A stretch of 64,000 bases of DNA from Chryseobacterium ginsenosidimutans (GCF_024807225.1 NZ_JANUCO010000001.1:4526001-4590000), one strand, 5' to 3'; shown: positions 28,872 through 38,350, counted from the first letter of the stretch. Notes: a model not told the origin generated them from the letters alone. Program-made: numbers and translations.

Positions 28872-29918
28872 TTAGGTGTAAAACGGATTAAATTCTTTAA
28901 GCAAATCCCAACACTCTTCCACATCTGTGAAATCATGCCCTTTTTGCTTGTTGATCTTGGCAATCTGATACATAAAATCCCAATGTCTTATGATTTCTTT
29001 GACACCAGAAAAATAAGAATTATCAGGATCATAAATAAAAGCAGGCTCTGAAGCAGCACCATTTAATTCAATAATTTTAAAGTTTTCCCCTTTTTCAAGC
29101 TCTTCCCAGGAATTAAACTTTACATCGAATCTTCCATAATAAAGACCTTCTGTCTCAGAACAAATTTTGTTAAACAAATCTTCCAGCTTTGAGGTTATTT
29201 TATGCGAACTATCATAAAAAGTAGCGCCTCTTGAATGATTTCCAATGCTGCTCAGAATTACTATTTCGCCTTTTTCGGCAATATAATTTTCATTAAAATC
29301 GCTGTCTTGAAAAATTTGAGGATAAAATTGATGATATCTTAAATTATACTGAATTAAATCTCCCAACGTCTGTTTTCCGTCTCCGAAGATTTCAATTCCT
29401 TTTTTCTCAACAATTCCGCTGATGAAACCTTTTTTCTCATTGGGAATTTTGATGTAAAAAATGCCTATTTCATTAGGAAAATCAATATATTCTTCCAATA
29501 AAAGGTCTTCGTTGCCGCAACTTTTTAAATAATTTTCAAGCTGATCTTCTTTTTGAATTAATTCTACATTTCTTCCTCTGCAGCCATTGTTGGGTTTTAA
29601 AATAACCGGATAATTTAAATTATTTTTTTCAAGAACTTTGAATACTTCATGAACGTTGGATTTTCCATTAATAAAAAAAGATTTTGCCCTGTATTTTTGT
29701 GGCAATAACTGATTAACAAAGTTTTTGTCTTCCAAAGTCATTCCGCCGTGAAGGATCGCAGGATTTACTGCTTTGAAAAATCCGAATGATTTAGATTTAA
29801 TACTGATCCACAAATAATAGAAAATACAAGGTAAATACACAGCCCACAAAGGCCAGAATTCCCAATGTGTCAATCGATACCATTTGTACTTAAGCTCAAA
29901 CCAAAGTCTTCTTTTCAT
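28872..29918 (-). CDS. ATP-grasp family protein
   Basis: An ATP-grasp fold is seen from about residue 100: KPNNGCRGRNVEL (P-loop-like grasp), LLEEYID, and the metal-binding end FKIIELNGAASEP with E and N. The N-terminus has a basic hydrophobic stretch (WPLWAVYLPCIFYYLW) that may be a membrane anchor. The family joins a carboxylate to an amine or thiol, as in D-Ala-D-Ala ligase; substrate unknown. The start chosen is MKRRLWFEL (29918), overlapping the NRDE gene by 23 bases; MKRPYKRKE at 29945 is also possible. Last gene of the run that begins with a sigma factor. Confidence 0.75.
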   Translation of the reverse strand: MKRRLWFELKYKWYRLTHWEFWPLWAVYLPCIFYYLWISIKSKSFGFFKAVNPAILHGGMTLEDKNFVNQLLPQKYRAKSFFINGKSNVHEVFKVLEKNNLNYPVILKPNNGCRGRNVELIQKEDQLENYLKSCGNEDLLLEEYIDFPNEIGIFYIKIPNEKKGFISGIVEKKGIEIFGDGKQTLGDLIQYNLRYHQFYPQIFQDSDFNENYIAEKGEIVILSSIGNHSRGATFYDSSHKITSKLEDLFNKICSETEGLYYGRFDVKFNSWEELEKGENFKIIELNGAASEPAFIYDPDNSYFSGVKEIIRHWDFMYQIAKINKQKGHDFTDVEECWDLLKEFNPFYT

Positions 29919-30610
29919 TTCTTTTCGTTTGTATGGTCTTTTCAATTAAATCATGATACGTAAAATCAAGATTTTCCTCTGTTATTACAAGCTGCGTGAT
30001 ACTTGCCGTACTATATTTTTCTTTTACAGATTCTTCAATATTCGGTTCTTTTTCTATTAAATGGCTCTTATGAAAATCAATGATTTTTTGTGAATTTATT
30101 CCTTTATTATTTGGGAATTTTTTAAATTTCTGCTCCCTTTCATTTACTATTTCATCATTGTAAAGCGTGCTTGAACAAAGGAGATAAGATTTATTTGTAT
30201 CTAATAAAACTTTGTATTTTACCGTCCCGTCCCAAAGCAACCTGAAAAGTATATTGTGCGAATATACCAACAGCTGAAAAGGTTCAACTCCGGAAAGATC
30301 ATAATCCCGAAAGGCATCTAAAATATTTTCGCTTTTCGCTAAATCCAAAAGAATTATCCCTCTGCTTTTTTTGTATGGCGGATTACTTTCATGCTTCTGA
30401 AAAGCGCCGTTGAGGAGAATTGCAACATTCCCGTTTTCATCAGCAACAAACCAAGTTTCCGGAAGCTTTTTTATCTTTCGGAAAATATAATATATTGCTT
30501 CCCAAATCCAGAATATTCGGAAAAACGGCTTTTTCCCTGTCTTTTTTTTCATCCCTGTTGGAGGTGAAAATCAGAGAATTTCCTGTGTTAAAAAAACTTA
30601 CTGTGCACAT
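29896..30610 (-). CDS. NRDE (TANGO2) family protein (one frameshift)
   Basis: It starts MCTVSFF with the conserved Cys 2 and the SNRDEKKDR motif of the NRDE family. The frame breaks at 30455-30459 (GTTTC on the + strand). Removing one base gives PKDKKASGTWFVADENGNVAILLNGAF, the conserved family block, and a protein of 237 residues. Eukaryotic TANGO2 is linked to haem trafficking; the bacterial role is unclear. It overlaps the DinB gene upstream by 13 bases and the ATP-grasp gene downstream. The start at 30610 is chosen because Cys 2 is diagnostic. Confidence 0.85.
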
Positions 30611-31086
30611 ACGAGACGAAACTTTATCGTGGAGGGAGCTACTCCGAAATTTTGAGGAATATTTTCCCATTCAAACTCTCTTAAGGCAACTTTGATTAAA
30701 GCCTGATGATGAATCCCATGTTCAAAACAGTACAACAACTCTCTGAAATAGGTGGTTTTAATATATTCTTCTTTTCCGTTATCCTGATGCGTCACGCAGA
30801 TCAGCCCTTTATCTTCTTTGTTGATTTCAGAAATGATCCAGTTGATTTTATTCATCATATTTTCCGGATTTTCTTCTAAATCTTTATCTCTTTTTCTATC
30901 TTCAAATGAATATTTCCCTTTTAAATAACCATTTAAAACAACCTCATAAACCTCTAAAATATGACGAATATGCTGTCCTATGGTACTTCCGAATAAATAG
31001 TGACTTTGCTGAGTATACAATTCATTTGAAATCCCACTGAATGTACTGATTAGTTCTTTTAGGTTCTGTTCTATGTTTTGTGTCAT
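30598..31086 (-). CDS. DinB family protein
   Basis: 162 residues forming a predicted four-helix bundle with the metal-ligand His pattern of DinB-like enzymes (TIGQHIRHILE near residue 38 and FEHGIHHQALI near 130). Relatives are thiol transferases that use bacillithiol or similar cofactors. A bacillithiol gene (bshB1) is present elsewhere in the window, which fits. Its ATG overlaps the DoxX stop by four bases. Confidence 0.85.
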   Translation of the reverse strand: MTQNIEQNLKELISTFSGISNELYTQQSHYLFGSTIGQHIRHILEVYEVVLNGYLKGKYSFEDRKRDKDLEENPENMMNKINWIISEINKEDKGLICVTHQDNGKEEYIKTTYFRELLYCFEHGIHHQALIKVALREFEWENIPQNFGVAPSTIKFRLVCAQ

Positions 31087-31490
31087 TTTGTATCTATAAT
31101 TTTATTTTTAGAAAAAAGCGATACAATCTCTTTTCTGTGGATAATAATGAGTAATACACAGAAAATCGCTGTAACAACGGCCAAATAAAATACTTTTCCG
31201 CCGTCACCACCTACTTCTATTCCTAAACTTGTTAAATGATATTTAAGAGCTCCAAACATTAATCCCAGTCCTAATATCGCTCCATAAACAGTAGTTCTCG
31301 GAATTAAAATTAAAATAGCCGCAATAAGTTCTACCACTCCTATTCCCACTCTTCCGTATGGTTCCAGTCCTATTTTTGTGAAAAGAGCAACAGATTCCGG
31401 AGCTGCAGAAAATTTGAAATAAAGCGTCTGCAACAATATGATAGCAGGTACGAGCTTAATAATCCAATGAAGAGTTTTTGTAATTTTCAT
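31083..31490 (-). CDS. DoxX family membrane protein
   Basis: 135 residues with four predicted membrane helices, including LVPAIILLQTLYFKF and the GVGVVELIAAILILI-type segment. Family members occur with redox and stress genes. It lies between the YHS and DinB genes with spacing of 7 bases and an overlap of 4, so it is translated from the same message. Confidence 0.85.
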   Translation of the reverse strand: MKITKTLHWIIKLVPAIILLQTLYFKFSAAPESVALFTKIGLEPYGRVGIGVVELIAAILILIPRTTVYGAILGLGLMFGALKYHLTSLGIEVGGDGGKVFYLAVVTAIFCVLLIIIHRKEIVSLFSKNKIIDTK

Positions 31491-31497
31491 AGATATT

Positions 31498-31941
31498 TTA
31501 TTTATTCGTGTATTTATTCCAGTTATTATTGGCTTTTACTGTAAGATTTTTCTCATCTTTATTCCAACTTGTTAAAGTATTATTGAAAAATTTATTGTAA
31601 AACAGATATAGTTTTCCGTTGGTAATTTTAAAAGTTTTAGGGTCAATTTCTACTTTTTCGCCAGAATCTCCCATTGCAAAAGCACAATAACCGCCATATT
31701 GAGGCAGATATTTTTGGGGCATCTTTTGAAATTTGGTTTTATTCACTGTATTTACAAAATAATAAATTACATTTTGATGTTTTACCGCAAACTTAACTGA
31801 ACCTTCCCGAGGTTTTCCTGAAAAATAGCTTACAACATCATATCCGTAATTGGCAACGCCGTTCTTATGATTGATGTTTTTTTGCGCTAAAGTCAGGCTT
31901 CCTACAAAGAACAGAACAGTTAATAAAAATCTTGTAATCAT
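31498..31941 (-). CDS. Exported YHS domain protein
   Basis: A signal peptide (MITRFLLTVLFFVGSLTLAQ) is followed by a YHS-type domain: GYDVVSYFSGKPREGS, FVNTVNKTKFQKMPQKYLPQYGGYCAFAM. YHS domains bind metals and often occur near copper or redox proteins; the histidine is replaced here. 147 residues. Probably periplasmic. Second to the anti-sigma candidate in the run. Confidence 0.85.
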   Translation of the reverse strand: MITRFLLTVLFFVGSLTLAQKNINHKNGVANYGYDVVSYFSGKPREGSVKFAVKHQNVIYYFVNTVNKTKFQKMPQKYLPQYGGYCAFAMGDSGEKVEIDPKTFKITNGKLYLFYNKFFNNTLTSWNKDEKNLTVKANNNWNKYTNK

Positions 31942-31974
31942 ATTTTTCTTTTTAACCTTAGACGAAACAAAATC

Positions 31975-32253
31975 TCATTCCTTGCAAAAAAAATCATTTT
32001 GTTTTAATTTTTGCTTTATTCTGTCTTTCAGTTCCTGCGAAGCTTTCTCTGATTCGTCGGTTGCATTCACATGATGATGCATTGCTTTATCAATCACATT
32101 TGCCTGCTTTCCAAAATTTTCACAACATTTACAAAAAGCGATATGCGTTTTCATCTTCAGCCATGCAGAAAATGGTAAAGGAGTTACTTCAGATTTTATG
32201 ATATTGAAAGAAGTCTCCTCGCAATTGTGCAAAAGATTTTTAAAAAAGCTCAT
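31975..32253 (-). CDS. Small zinc-finger-type putative anti-sigma factor
   Basis: A 92-residue protein with HIAFCKCC (HxxxCxxC), the zinc-binding core of ZAS anti-sigma factors. It follows the sigma gene by four bases and so probably restrains it. It has no membrane helix, unlike many anti-sigma factors, which would suit a soluble redox- or metal-sensing type (inference). The rest of the protein is Lys-rich and helical. Confidence 0.75.
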   Translation of the reverse strand: MSFFKNLLHNCEETSFNIIKSEVTPLPFSAWLKMKTHIAFCKCCENFGKQANVIDKAMHHHVNATDESEKASQELKDRIKQKLKQNDFFCKE

Positions 32254-32257
32254 TCTG

Positions 32258-32842
32258 TTAAGGGTTTATTTCGTTTTTTTCAAGACAGCTTCTCAATAAT
32301 GTTTTTGAACGAAAAAGAAGCGTCCAGTAATTAGACGGAGTAATATTGAATTCCTTACAGATTTTTTCAGCATCTTCATCCAGTATATATTTAGCAATAA
32401 AAACAGGTTTCAGTTTGGGCGGTAATTTTTGAAGGCAAAACTCTAGGATATGATAAAATTCTTTACTTAATACATAGCTGTCTGTATTTTCTGAAACATA
32501 ATTTTTATGTATATTTTCTTTCCATCTCCCGTAATTATTTTCATCAAAAAAAGCATTTTCGAATGATTCTTCAGTGTCACTGAGGTAAACCTCATACTTC
32601 TGATTGCTGCTTTTTTTCCGGTAATAATCGATGATCTTATTTTTAAGAATTTTTGTAAGCCATGTCTTTAAAGAACACTCGCCTTTGAATTGCTCGTAAC
32701 CTTTACAAGCACAAAAAAAAGTTTCCTGCACAAGATCTTCCGCCTCTTCTTTGGAATTTACCCGTTTAATAGCAAAGGCATAAAGGAAATCCGCAAATTC
32801 ATCTACCCATTGTTCCGCAGTTGGAAATTCAATTTTTTTCAT
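32258..32842 (-). CDS. RNA polymerase sigma factor, sigma-70 family (ECF type)
   Basis: Region 2 (FADFLYAFAIKRVNSKEEAEDLVQETF) and region 4 (LQKLPPKLKPVFIAKYILDEDAEKICKEF-like helix-turn-helix) are clear. The start chosen is MKKIEFPT at 32842; an upstream extension (Cys-rich) would be atypical. 194 residues. First gene of a co-directional run through YHS, DoxX, DinB, NRDE and ATP-grasp genes. Typical partner of the small zinc protein next door. Confidence 0.88.
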   Translation of the reverse strand: MKKIEFPTAEQWVDEFADFLYAFAIKRVNSKEEAEDLVQETFFCACKGYEQFKGECSLKTWLTKILKNKIIDYYRKKSSNQKYEVYLSDTEESFENAFFDENNYGRWKENIHKNYVSENTDSYVLSKEFYHILEFCLQKLPPKLKPVFIAKYILDEDAEKICKEFNITPSNYWTLLFRSKTLLRSCLEKNEINP

Positions 32843-33188
32843 TTTTTTGCAATTTTTGTGAGTACAATATAATGAACACATTTATAATAACAAATTAAAA
32901 ATCAATATTTTAAACTAAAAATTATTAAAAAAAACAAAATCAAAACTCATTCCCTACTTCTACCACATTGATTTTTAGAATGTTCGGATGTACATATAAA
33001 TTATTTACACTGTATCAGAAAAAGACATTTCGCGGGATGATATTAAAACTTAAAAAAAACTTTCCCAAAAGAGAAATGATCAAAGCTTGAAATATGAAAA
33101 GTTTTTTAAATGAAATTAAAATTTCAATAAAAATATATCGTAAAACAATAATTATTTATACATTTGCAATAAATAAAACATAACCCTC
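32843..33188. other. Intergenic region between divergent sigma-factor and DUF2975 genes
   Basis: 346 bases, AT-rich, no credible coding frame. A promoter box for the plus-strand gene lies at 33159-33166. I saw no clear promoter for the sigma factor, which may use its own product. Confidence 0.6.
33159..33166 (+). promoter_or_regulatory. Bacteroidota -7 box for DUF2975/XRE pair
   Basis: TACATTTG, 22 bases before the start at 33189. Confidence 0.5.
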
Positions 33189-33812
33189 ATGAAAATTATA
33201 GGAAAAAATTCTCTTTCTCAGTACATCAGTTATCTGCTTTTTGTTTTGTTCATTCTTTTCACTGTGCAATTTGTTTATGAAATCATTGGTTTTGCGGTTT
33301 CATATTATAATTTAAAAACAGGAAATCAAATTCTTTCAGACTTTTTCATCATCGGAAAAGATGTAGGCTGGAATAAAAATCAATGGACGATAAAAATGGA
33401 TGACTTGCTTAAATTCAAATTTTTCATTCCCTTTACCGAGCAAAACCTTTTAACAGGAGTATTTACATTAGGACAAGTATTAAGTAACATTATCAGAGGA
33501 ATATTTTTCGTTCTGTTTTTCTACAGCAGCTACAAATTCCTCAAGGAAATCAGTAAAGAAACAGTTTTTAACATCGATGCATTAACCTGGCTAAAAAGAT
33601 TTGGATGGCTAAACATTATCTTTGCCGTTGCAAGTATATTGATAAGCCTTTTGTATACGCACAATATATTTGCAATGATGTATTCTGTTATTTCGTTTAT
33701 ATTTTTTGGCGGAATGATATTATTTATCGTAGAATTCTTCAAAAAAGGACTGGAAACTTCAGGATCAAGTAGATTTAACAATTTAAAGTATGCCAATAAT
33801 AATAAATGTTGA
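33189..33812 (+). CDS. DUF2975 family membrane protein
   Basis: 207 residues with four predicted membrane helices, as in DUF2975 (helix near YLLFVLFILFTVQF, then LGQVLSNIIRGIFFVLFF, LNIIFAVASILISLL and the last one near VISFIFFGGMILF). Genes for this family are often paired with a small XRE regulator, as here, where the two overlap by 23 bases. Function unknown. Confidence 0.8.
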   Translation: MKIIGKNSLSQYISYLLFVLFILFTVQFVYEIIGFAVSYYNLKTGNQILSDFFIIGKDVGWNKNQWTIKMDDLLKFKFFIPFTEQNLLTGVFTLGQVLSNIIRGIFFVLFFYSSYKFLKEISKETVFNIDALTWLKRFGWLNIIFAVASILISLLYTHNIFAMMYSVISFIFFGGMILFIVEFFKKGLETSGSSRFNNLKYANNNKC

Positions 33813-33996
33813 TGTGATGCTTGCCAAACGCAAAATGCAGTCACAGGAACTTGCCGAGAAAATAGGCATTACGCAGGCCAATCTTTCTATTTTAAAAACA
33901 GGAAAGGCAAAAGCAGTGAAGCTTTCAACATTGGAAGCCATTTGTAAAGCACTGGATTGTCAACCGGGAGACATCCTGGAATACGTGAAAGATTAA
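33790..33996 (+). CDS. XRE/Cro-type helix-turn-helix regulator
   Basis: 68 residues forming one HTH_3 domain (MLAKRKMQSQELAEKIGITQ, NLSILKTGKA, CKALDCQPGDILEYV), as in the small regulators paired with DUF2975. It probably binds DNA as a dimer and may control its own operon. Overlap with the preceding gene implies translational coupling. Confidence 0.88.
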   Translation: MPIIINVDVMLAKRKMQSQELAEKIGITQANLSILKTGKAKAVKLSTLEAICKALDCQPGDILEYVKD

Positions 33997-34128
33997 GAAT
34001 CTTTAAGAATTTTATTTACAATAATTTGTTAAAATTCTCTGCAAATAGTATAAACTACCTTAAAACCTCTATCACATAATACAAACCACAGATCTAACTC
34101 ATTAGATTTGGAAAAAATTTAAACAATC

Positions 34129-36306
34129 ATGAAAACTTATTTCATTATCCCATTATTACTTTTGGGCATGGCTTCTTTTGCTCAAAACAGAATCGAAAAT
34201 CTTAATTTCGAAAGTACCGAAAACAACCTTCCGAAAATCTGGAAAATCATTGGAGACAGCTCTGCAAAGGTTTCTGCAGATACTAAAGAAAAACAGGAAG
34301 GAGCAACATCAATTTTAATCGATGCCACAGAAAATGGTTTCAAAGGATTAATGTACACACTTCCTCAAAATTATGCAGGAAAAAAAATCACGCTTTCCGG
34401 CTACATCAAAACTGAAAATATTTCCGATGGTTTTGCAGGACTTTGGCTGAGAATAGACCCCGAAATTGGCTTCGACAATATGAATAAACAGGGATTAAAA
34501 GGCACCAATGACTGGAAAAAATATGAAGTAACGCTGGAAATGTCACCTCAAAACACCCAGAAAATTGTTGTTGGAGCTTTGCTTTCCGGAAAAGGGAAAA
34601 TGTGGGTCGACAACCTGAAAATCACGGTTGACGGAAAAGATATTGAAAATGTTAAAATTTTTGAACAAAAAATAACCAAAATAAATTCAGACAAAGAATT
34701 TGATAACGGTTCTAAGATCGCGAACATTAATCTTGATAAAAATAATGTAGAAAACATTAAAAAGCTTGGCTTAATTTGGGGCTATCTTAAATATTATCAT
34801 CCCAATGTTGCAGCTGGAAATTACAATTGGGATTATGAATTGTTTAGAATTTACCCGAAAATTTCCGGAGTTTCTGCAAATGAAAGAGATCAGATTTTAT
34901 CGAACTGGATTAAAAATTTAGGAGAATTTCAAACTGCAAAAAATTCTGAACCTAAAGAGGTAAAAATAAGACCGGACCTTGATTGGATCTCGCATTCCGG
35001 CTTTTCAAAAGAGTTGACAGATCAGCTTTTACAACTTAAAGATGCCAAAAGACCGAAAACAAATTACTATGTAGATTTCATTAATGGTGTTAAAAATCCG
35101 GACTTCAAAAACGAAAACCCTTACGAAAAGATGACTTATCCGGATGAAGGCTACAGACTTTTGTCGTTATTCAGATATTGGAATATTATTCAGTATTATT
35201 TCCCTTACAAAAACCTCATCGATGAAGACTGGAAAGGAGTTTTAACAGAATTCATCCCTAAATTTATCAATGCAAAAGACGAAACTGAATATACTCTTGC
35301 CTCCTTAGAAATTATCGCAAGAATTCATGATACACACGCCGGAGTTTGGGGAAATAACAGAGCTCTTTCAAAATATTTTGGAGAAAGATATTCTCCGGTG
35401 AAACTGATTTTTGCGGAAAATAAAGCGGTTGTCAATGATTTTTATAATGATAATTTAGGTAAAGAAAGTGGACTTCAAAAAGGAGATATCATTACAGAAA
35501 TTAATGGAAAAAGTGTGGATAACATTATTAAAAACAGATTAAAGTATATTCCGGCTTCAAATTATCCGACCCAGTTGAGAAATATTGCTTACAACATTTT
35601 AAACAGCAATTCTGAGACGATTACCATTAAGTTTTCAAGAAACGGAAAAGAAGAAAGCAAAACGATAAAAACATACACCCTTTCTGAACTTAAGTCTAAA
35701 AAAGAGGAAAAACCTTTCTTTAAAATGCTCGATAACAACATAGCTTACGTTTACATGGGAAGCGTAGATTCTAAAAAACTGGATGAAACTTTTAATCAGA
35801 TTAAAAATACAAAAGGTCTTGTCATTGATTTCAGAAATTATCCTTCAGATTTTGTGACTGTTAAAATGGGAAGATTATTAAAACCCAGTTTAACGGAATT
35901 TGTAAAACTCACAACAACCGACAGCAGTCAACCGGGACTTTTCACCTTCACTTCAACCTTAAAAATTCCTGGAGAAGGAAAAAGCTCTTACCAAGGAAAA
36001 ATCGCGATTTTAATAAATGAAATTACTCAAAGCAGCGCAGAATTTCATACGATGGCTTTCAGAACCGCTCCCAATGCTAAAGTTTTTGGTTCAACAACCG
36101 CAGGAGCAGACGGAAATGTTTCGAAAATTATGCTTCCGGGAAATATTTCAACCATGATCAGCGGAATAGGCGTTTATTATCCCGACGGAAAAGAAACCCA
36201 AAGAATAGGAATTGTTCCTGATGTTGAAGTAAAGCCTACAATTGACGGAATTAAAAACAACAAAGACGAAGTGATGGAAAAAGCACTTGACTGGATTAAA
36301 AGCTAA
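34129..36306 (+). CDS. S41 family C-terminal processing peptidase, exported
   Basis: 725 residues with a signal peptide (MKTYFIIPLLLLGMASFAQ). The N-terminal 150 residues resemble a carbohydrate-binding-like jelly roll, followed by an S41 N-terminal helical domain, a PDZ domain (near KESGLQKGDIITEINGKSV) and the tail-protease core. The catalytic Ser is in ITQSSAEF. It degrades or trims envelope peptides, in or outside the cell. Monocistronic, followed by a terminator. Confidence 0.9.
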   Translation: MKTYFIIPLLLLGMASFAQNRIENLNFESTENNLPKIWKIIGDSSAKVSADTKEKQEGATSILIDATENGFKGLMYTLPQNYAGKKITLSGYIKTENISDGFAGLWLRIDPEIGFDNMNKQGLKGTNDWKKYEVTLEMSPQNTQKIVVGALLSGKGKMWVDNLKITVDGKDIENVKIFEQKITKINSDKEFDNGSKIANINLDKNNVENIKKLGLIWGYLKYYHPNVAAGNYNWDYELFRIYPKISGVSANERDQILSNWIKNLGEFQTAKNSEPKEVKIRPDLDWISHSGFSKELTDQLLQLKDAKRPKTNYYVDFINGVKNPDFKNENPYEKMTYPDEGYRLLSLFRYWNIIQYYFPYKNLIDEDWKGVLTEFIPKFINAKDETEYTLASLEIIARIHDTHAGVWGNNRALSKYFGERYSPVKLIFAENKAVVNDFYNDNLGKESGLQKGDIITEINGKSVDNIIKNRLKYIPASNYPTQLRNIAYNILNSNSETITIKFSRNGKEESKTIKTYTLSELKSKKEEKPFFKMLDNNIAYVYMGSVDSKKLDETFNQIKNTKGLVIDFRNYPSDFVTVKMGRLLKPSLTEFVKLTTTDSSQPGLFTFTSTLKIPGEGKSSYQGKIAILINEITQSSAEFHTMAFRTAPNAKVFGSTTAGADGNVSKIMLPGNISTMISGIGVYYPDGKETQRIGIVPDVEVKPTIDGIKNNKDEVMEKALDWIKS

Positions 36307-36397
36307 TATGGAAATTATTAATTGTTAATGGTGAATTGTTACTACCACATTGAGAATTGTCACCTTAAAACAATCAGATTATATAAAAACTAAACCT

Positions 36398-36422
36398 AAA
36401 ACTTCCTTCGGGGAGTTTTTTT
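36398..36422 (+). terminator. Terminator of S41 protease gene
   Basis: Short stem AAAACTtCC-ttcg-GGgAGTTTTT with a run of seven T, about 90 bases past the stop. Confidence 0.75.
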
Positions 36423-36453
36423 GTTCTAAAAACCTTCAAAAACCTTATCTTTG
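36421..36453 (+). promoter_or_regulatory. Promoter of aspS
   Basis: TTG at 36421-36423, 22-base spacer, TATCTTTG at 36446-36453. The start codon is at 36518, so a leader of about 55-60 bases would include the whole repeated element at 36477-36509. Confidence 0.6.
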
Positions 36454-36476
36454 CCAACGAAAAATTAGACACAAAA

Positions 36477-36509
36477 AAGTCTAATATCTAAAGTCTAATA
36501 TCTAACATC
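36477..36509 (+). repeat. 33-nt leader element upstream of aspS (copy 1)
   Basis: Built of two 14-nt units AAGTCTAATATCTA plus ACATC. It is 32/33 identical to an element in the leader of leuS (60785-60817, minus). Just upstream ATTAGAC (about 36464-36470) can pair with GTCTAAT of the first unit. Confidence 0.8.
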
Positions 36510-36517
36510 TAAAACAA

Positions 36518-38272
36518 ATGTTTCGATCGCACACAAACGGAGAATTATCTCTAAAAAATCTTAATGAAGAAGTTACACTTTCAGGATGGGTACAAACCAT
36601 TCGTGATAAAGGATTTATGATTTGGATAGATCTTCGAGATCGTTACGGAATTACTCAGTTGGTTTTCGACCAAGACCGTTCTTCAGCGGAATTGATGGAA
36701 AATGCAAAAAAATTGGGACGTGAATTCGTGATTCAGGTTAGAGGAAAGGTAATCGAAAGAGTAAGCAAGAATCCTAATATTCAAACAGGAGAAATTGAAA
36801 TTTTAGTTGAAAAATTAGAAGTTCTTAACGAATCTCAACTTCCGCCTTTCACGATTGAAGATGAAACCGACGGTGGTGAAGAATTAAGAATGAAATACCG
36901 TTACCTGGATATCAGAAGAGCTCCGGTAAGAGATAAATTGATTTTCCGTCACAAAATGGCGCAAAAGGTGAGAAATTATCTTTCAGACGAAGGATTTATT
37001 GAAGTTGAAACTCCGGTTTTAATTAAATCTACTCCGGAAGGAGCAAGAGATTTCGTTGTACCAAGCAGAATGAATCCGGGACAGTTTTACGCATTGCCAC
37101 AATCTCCACAGACTTTCAAACAATTGTTGATGGTGGGTGGAATGGACAAATATTTCCAGATTGTTAAATGTTTCCGCGATGAAGATTTGAGAGCCGACAG
37201 ACAGCCGGAATTTACACAAATCGATTGCGAAATGGCTTTTGTAGAGCAGGAAGATGTGATGAATGTTTTTGAAGGAATGACGAAAACATTAATCAAAGAT
37301 ATTACAGGTCAGGAATTCGGAACTTTCCCAAGAATGACTTTTGCCGACGCAATGCAGAAATACGGAAACGACAAACCGGACATCCGTTTCGGAATGGAAT
37401 TCGTAGAATTAAACGATTTGGTAAAAGGAAAAGATTTCAAAATATTTGATGACGCAGAATTGGTTGTCGGAATCAATGTTGAAGGTTGTGCAGATTACAC
37501 AAGAAAGCAAATCGACGAATTGGTTGATTGGGTAAAAAGACCTCAAATTGGTGCTTCGGGAATGGTTTGGGCAAAATTCCAGAATGACGGAGTGAAAACT
37601 TCTTCAGTAAACAAATTCTACAACGAGGACGATTTAGCAAAAATCATCGATAAATTCGGAGCAAAAGAAGGAGATTTAATGTTGATTCTTTCAGGAAACG
37701 AGCACAAAGTAAGAACTCAGCTTTCTGCTTTAAGAATGGAGCTAGGAAACCGTTTGGGATTAAGAAAAGGAAACGTTTTTGCACCACTTTGGGTTGTTGA
37801 TTTCCCGTTATTGGAATTTGACGAAGAAAGCGGACGTTACCACGCAATGCACCACCCTTTCACTTCTCCAAAACCGGAAGATATCCACTTATTGGAAACT
37901 GATCCGGGGAAAGCAAGAGCCAACGCTTACGATATGGTGTTGAACGGAAACGAAATCGGTGGAGGTTCGATTAGAATTTTCGATAGAGATCTTCAGTCAA
38001 GAATGTTTGATTTATTAGGATTCTCTAAAGAAGAAGCAGAAGCTCAGTTCGGATTCTTAATGAACGCCTTCAAATACGGAGCTCCTCCTCACGGTGGTTT
38101 AGCTTTCGGATTTGACCGTTTGGTGGCTATTCTTGACGGAAACGAAGTGATCAGAGATTATATCGCATTTCCTAAAAATAATTCAGGACGAGATGTGATG
38201 ATTGATGCGCCGGCTGCAATTGCTGATGCACAGCTCGATGAATTGGAACTGAAATTGAATTTAAAAGCATAA
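36518..38272 (+). CDS. aspS: Aspartyl-tRNA synthetase
   Basis: 584 residues: N-terminal OB-fold anticodon-binding domain (GWVQTIRDKGFMIWIDLRD), class II catalytic core with motif 2 (FRDEDLRADRQPEFTQIDCEM) and motif 3 (GLAFGFDRLVAIL), and a bacterial GAD insertion in the middle. Charges tRNA-Asp. Followed by two hairpins. Confidence 0.97.
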   Translation: MFRSHTNGELSLKNLNEEVTLSGWVQTIRDKGFMIWIDLRDRYGITQLVFDQDRSSAELMENAKKLGREFVIQVRGKVIERVSKNPNIQTGEIEILVEKLEVLNESQLPPFTIEDETDGGEELRMKYRYLDIRRAPVRDKLIFRHKMAQKVRNYLSDEGFIEVETPVLIKSTPEGARDFVVPSRMNPGQFYALPQSPQTFKQLLMVGGMDKYFQIVKCFRDEDLRADRQPEFTQIDCEMAFVEQEDVMNVFEGMTKTLIKDITGQEFGTFPRMTFADAMQKYGNDKPDIRFGMEFVELNDLVKGKDFKIFDDAELVVGINVEGCADYTRKQIDELVDWVKRPQIGASGMVWAKFQNDGVKTSSVNKFYNEDDLAKIIDKFGAKEGDLMLILSGNEHKVRTQLSALRMELGNRLGLRKGNVFAPLWVVDFPLLEFDEESGRYHAMHHPFTSPKPEDIHLLETDPGKARANAYDMVLNGNEIGGGSIRIFDRDLQSRMFDLLGFSKEEAEAQFGFLMNAFKYGAPPHGGLAFGFDRLVAILDGNEVIRDYIAFPKNNSGRDVMIDAPAAIADAQLDELELKLNLKA

Positions 38273-38281
38273 ATTAGCCAA

Positions 38282-38310
38282 ATGTTCAATTCAACAATTG
38301 AATTGAACAT
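38282..38310 (+). repeat. Perfect hairpin just after aspS
   Basis: A 13-bp perfect stem (ATGTTCAATTCAA / TTGAATTGAACAT) with a CAA loop. No T-run follows directly, so it is perhaps a stability element placed before the true terminator. Confidence 0.75.
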
Positions 38311-38314
38311 AGTA

Positions 38315-38350
38315 AACCTCACAGTTTTTTTTAAGAACTGTGAGGTTTTT
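38315..38350 (+). terminator. Terminator of aspS
   Basis: Stem AACCTCACAGTT / AACTGTGAGGTT followed by TTTT. Confidence 0.85.

Noticed and set aside
36464..36512. T-box riboswitch before aspS
   Set aside because: Far too short, no specifier loop or antiterminator, and no terminator before the start codon.
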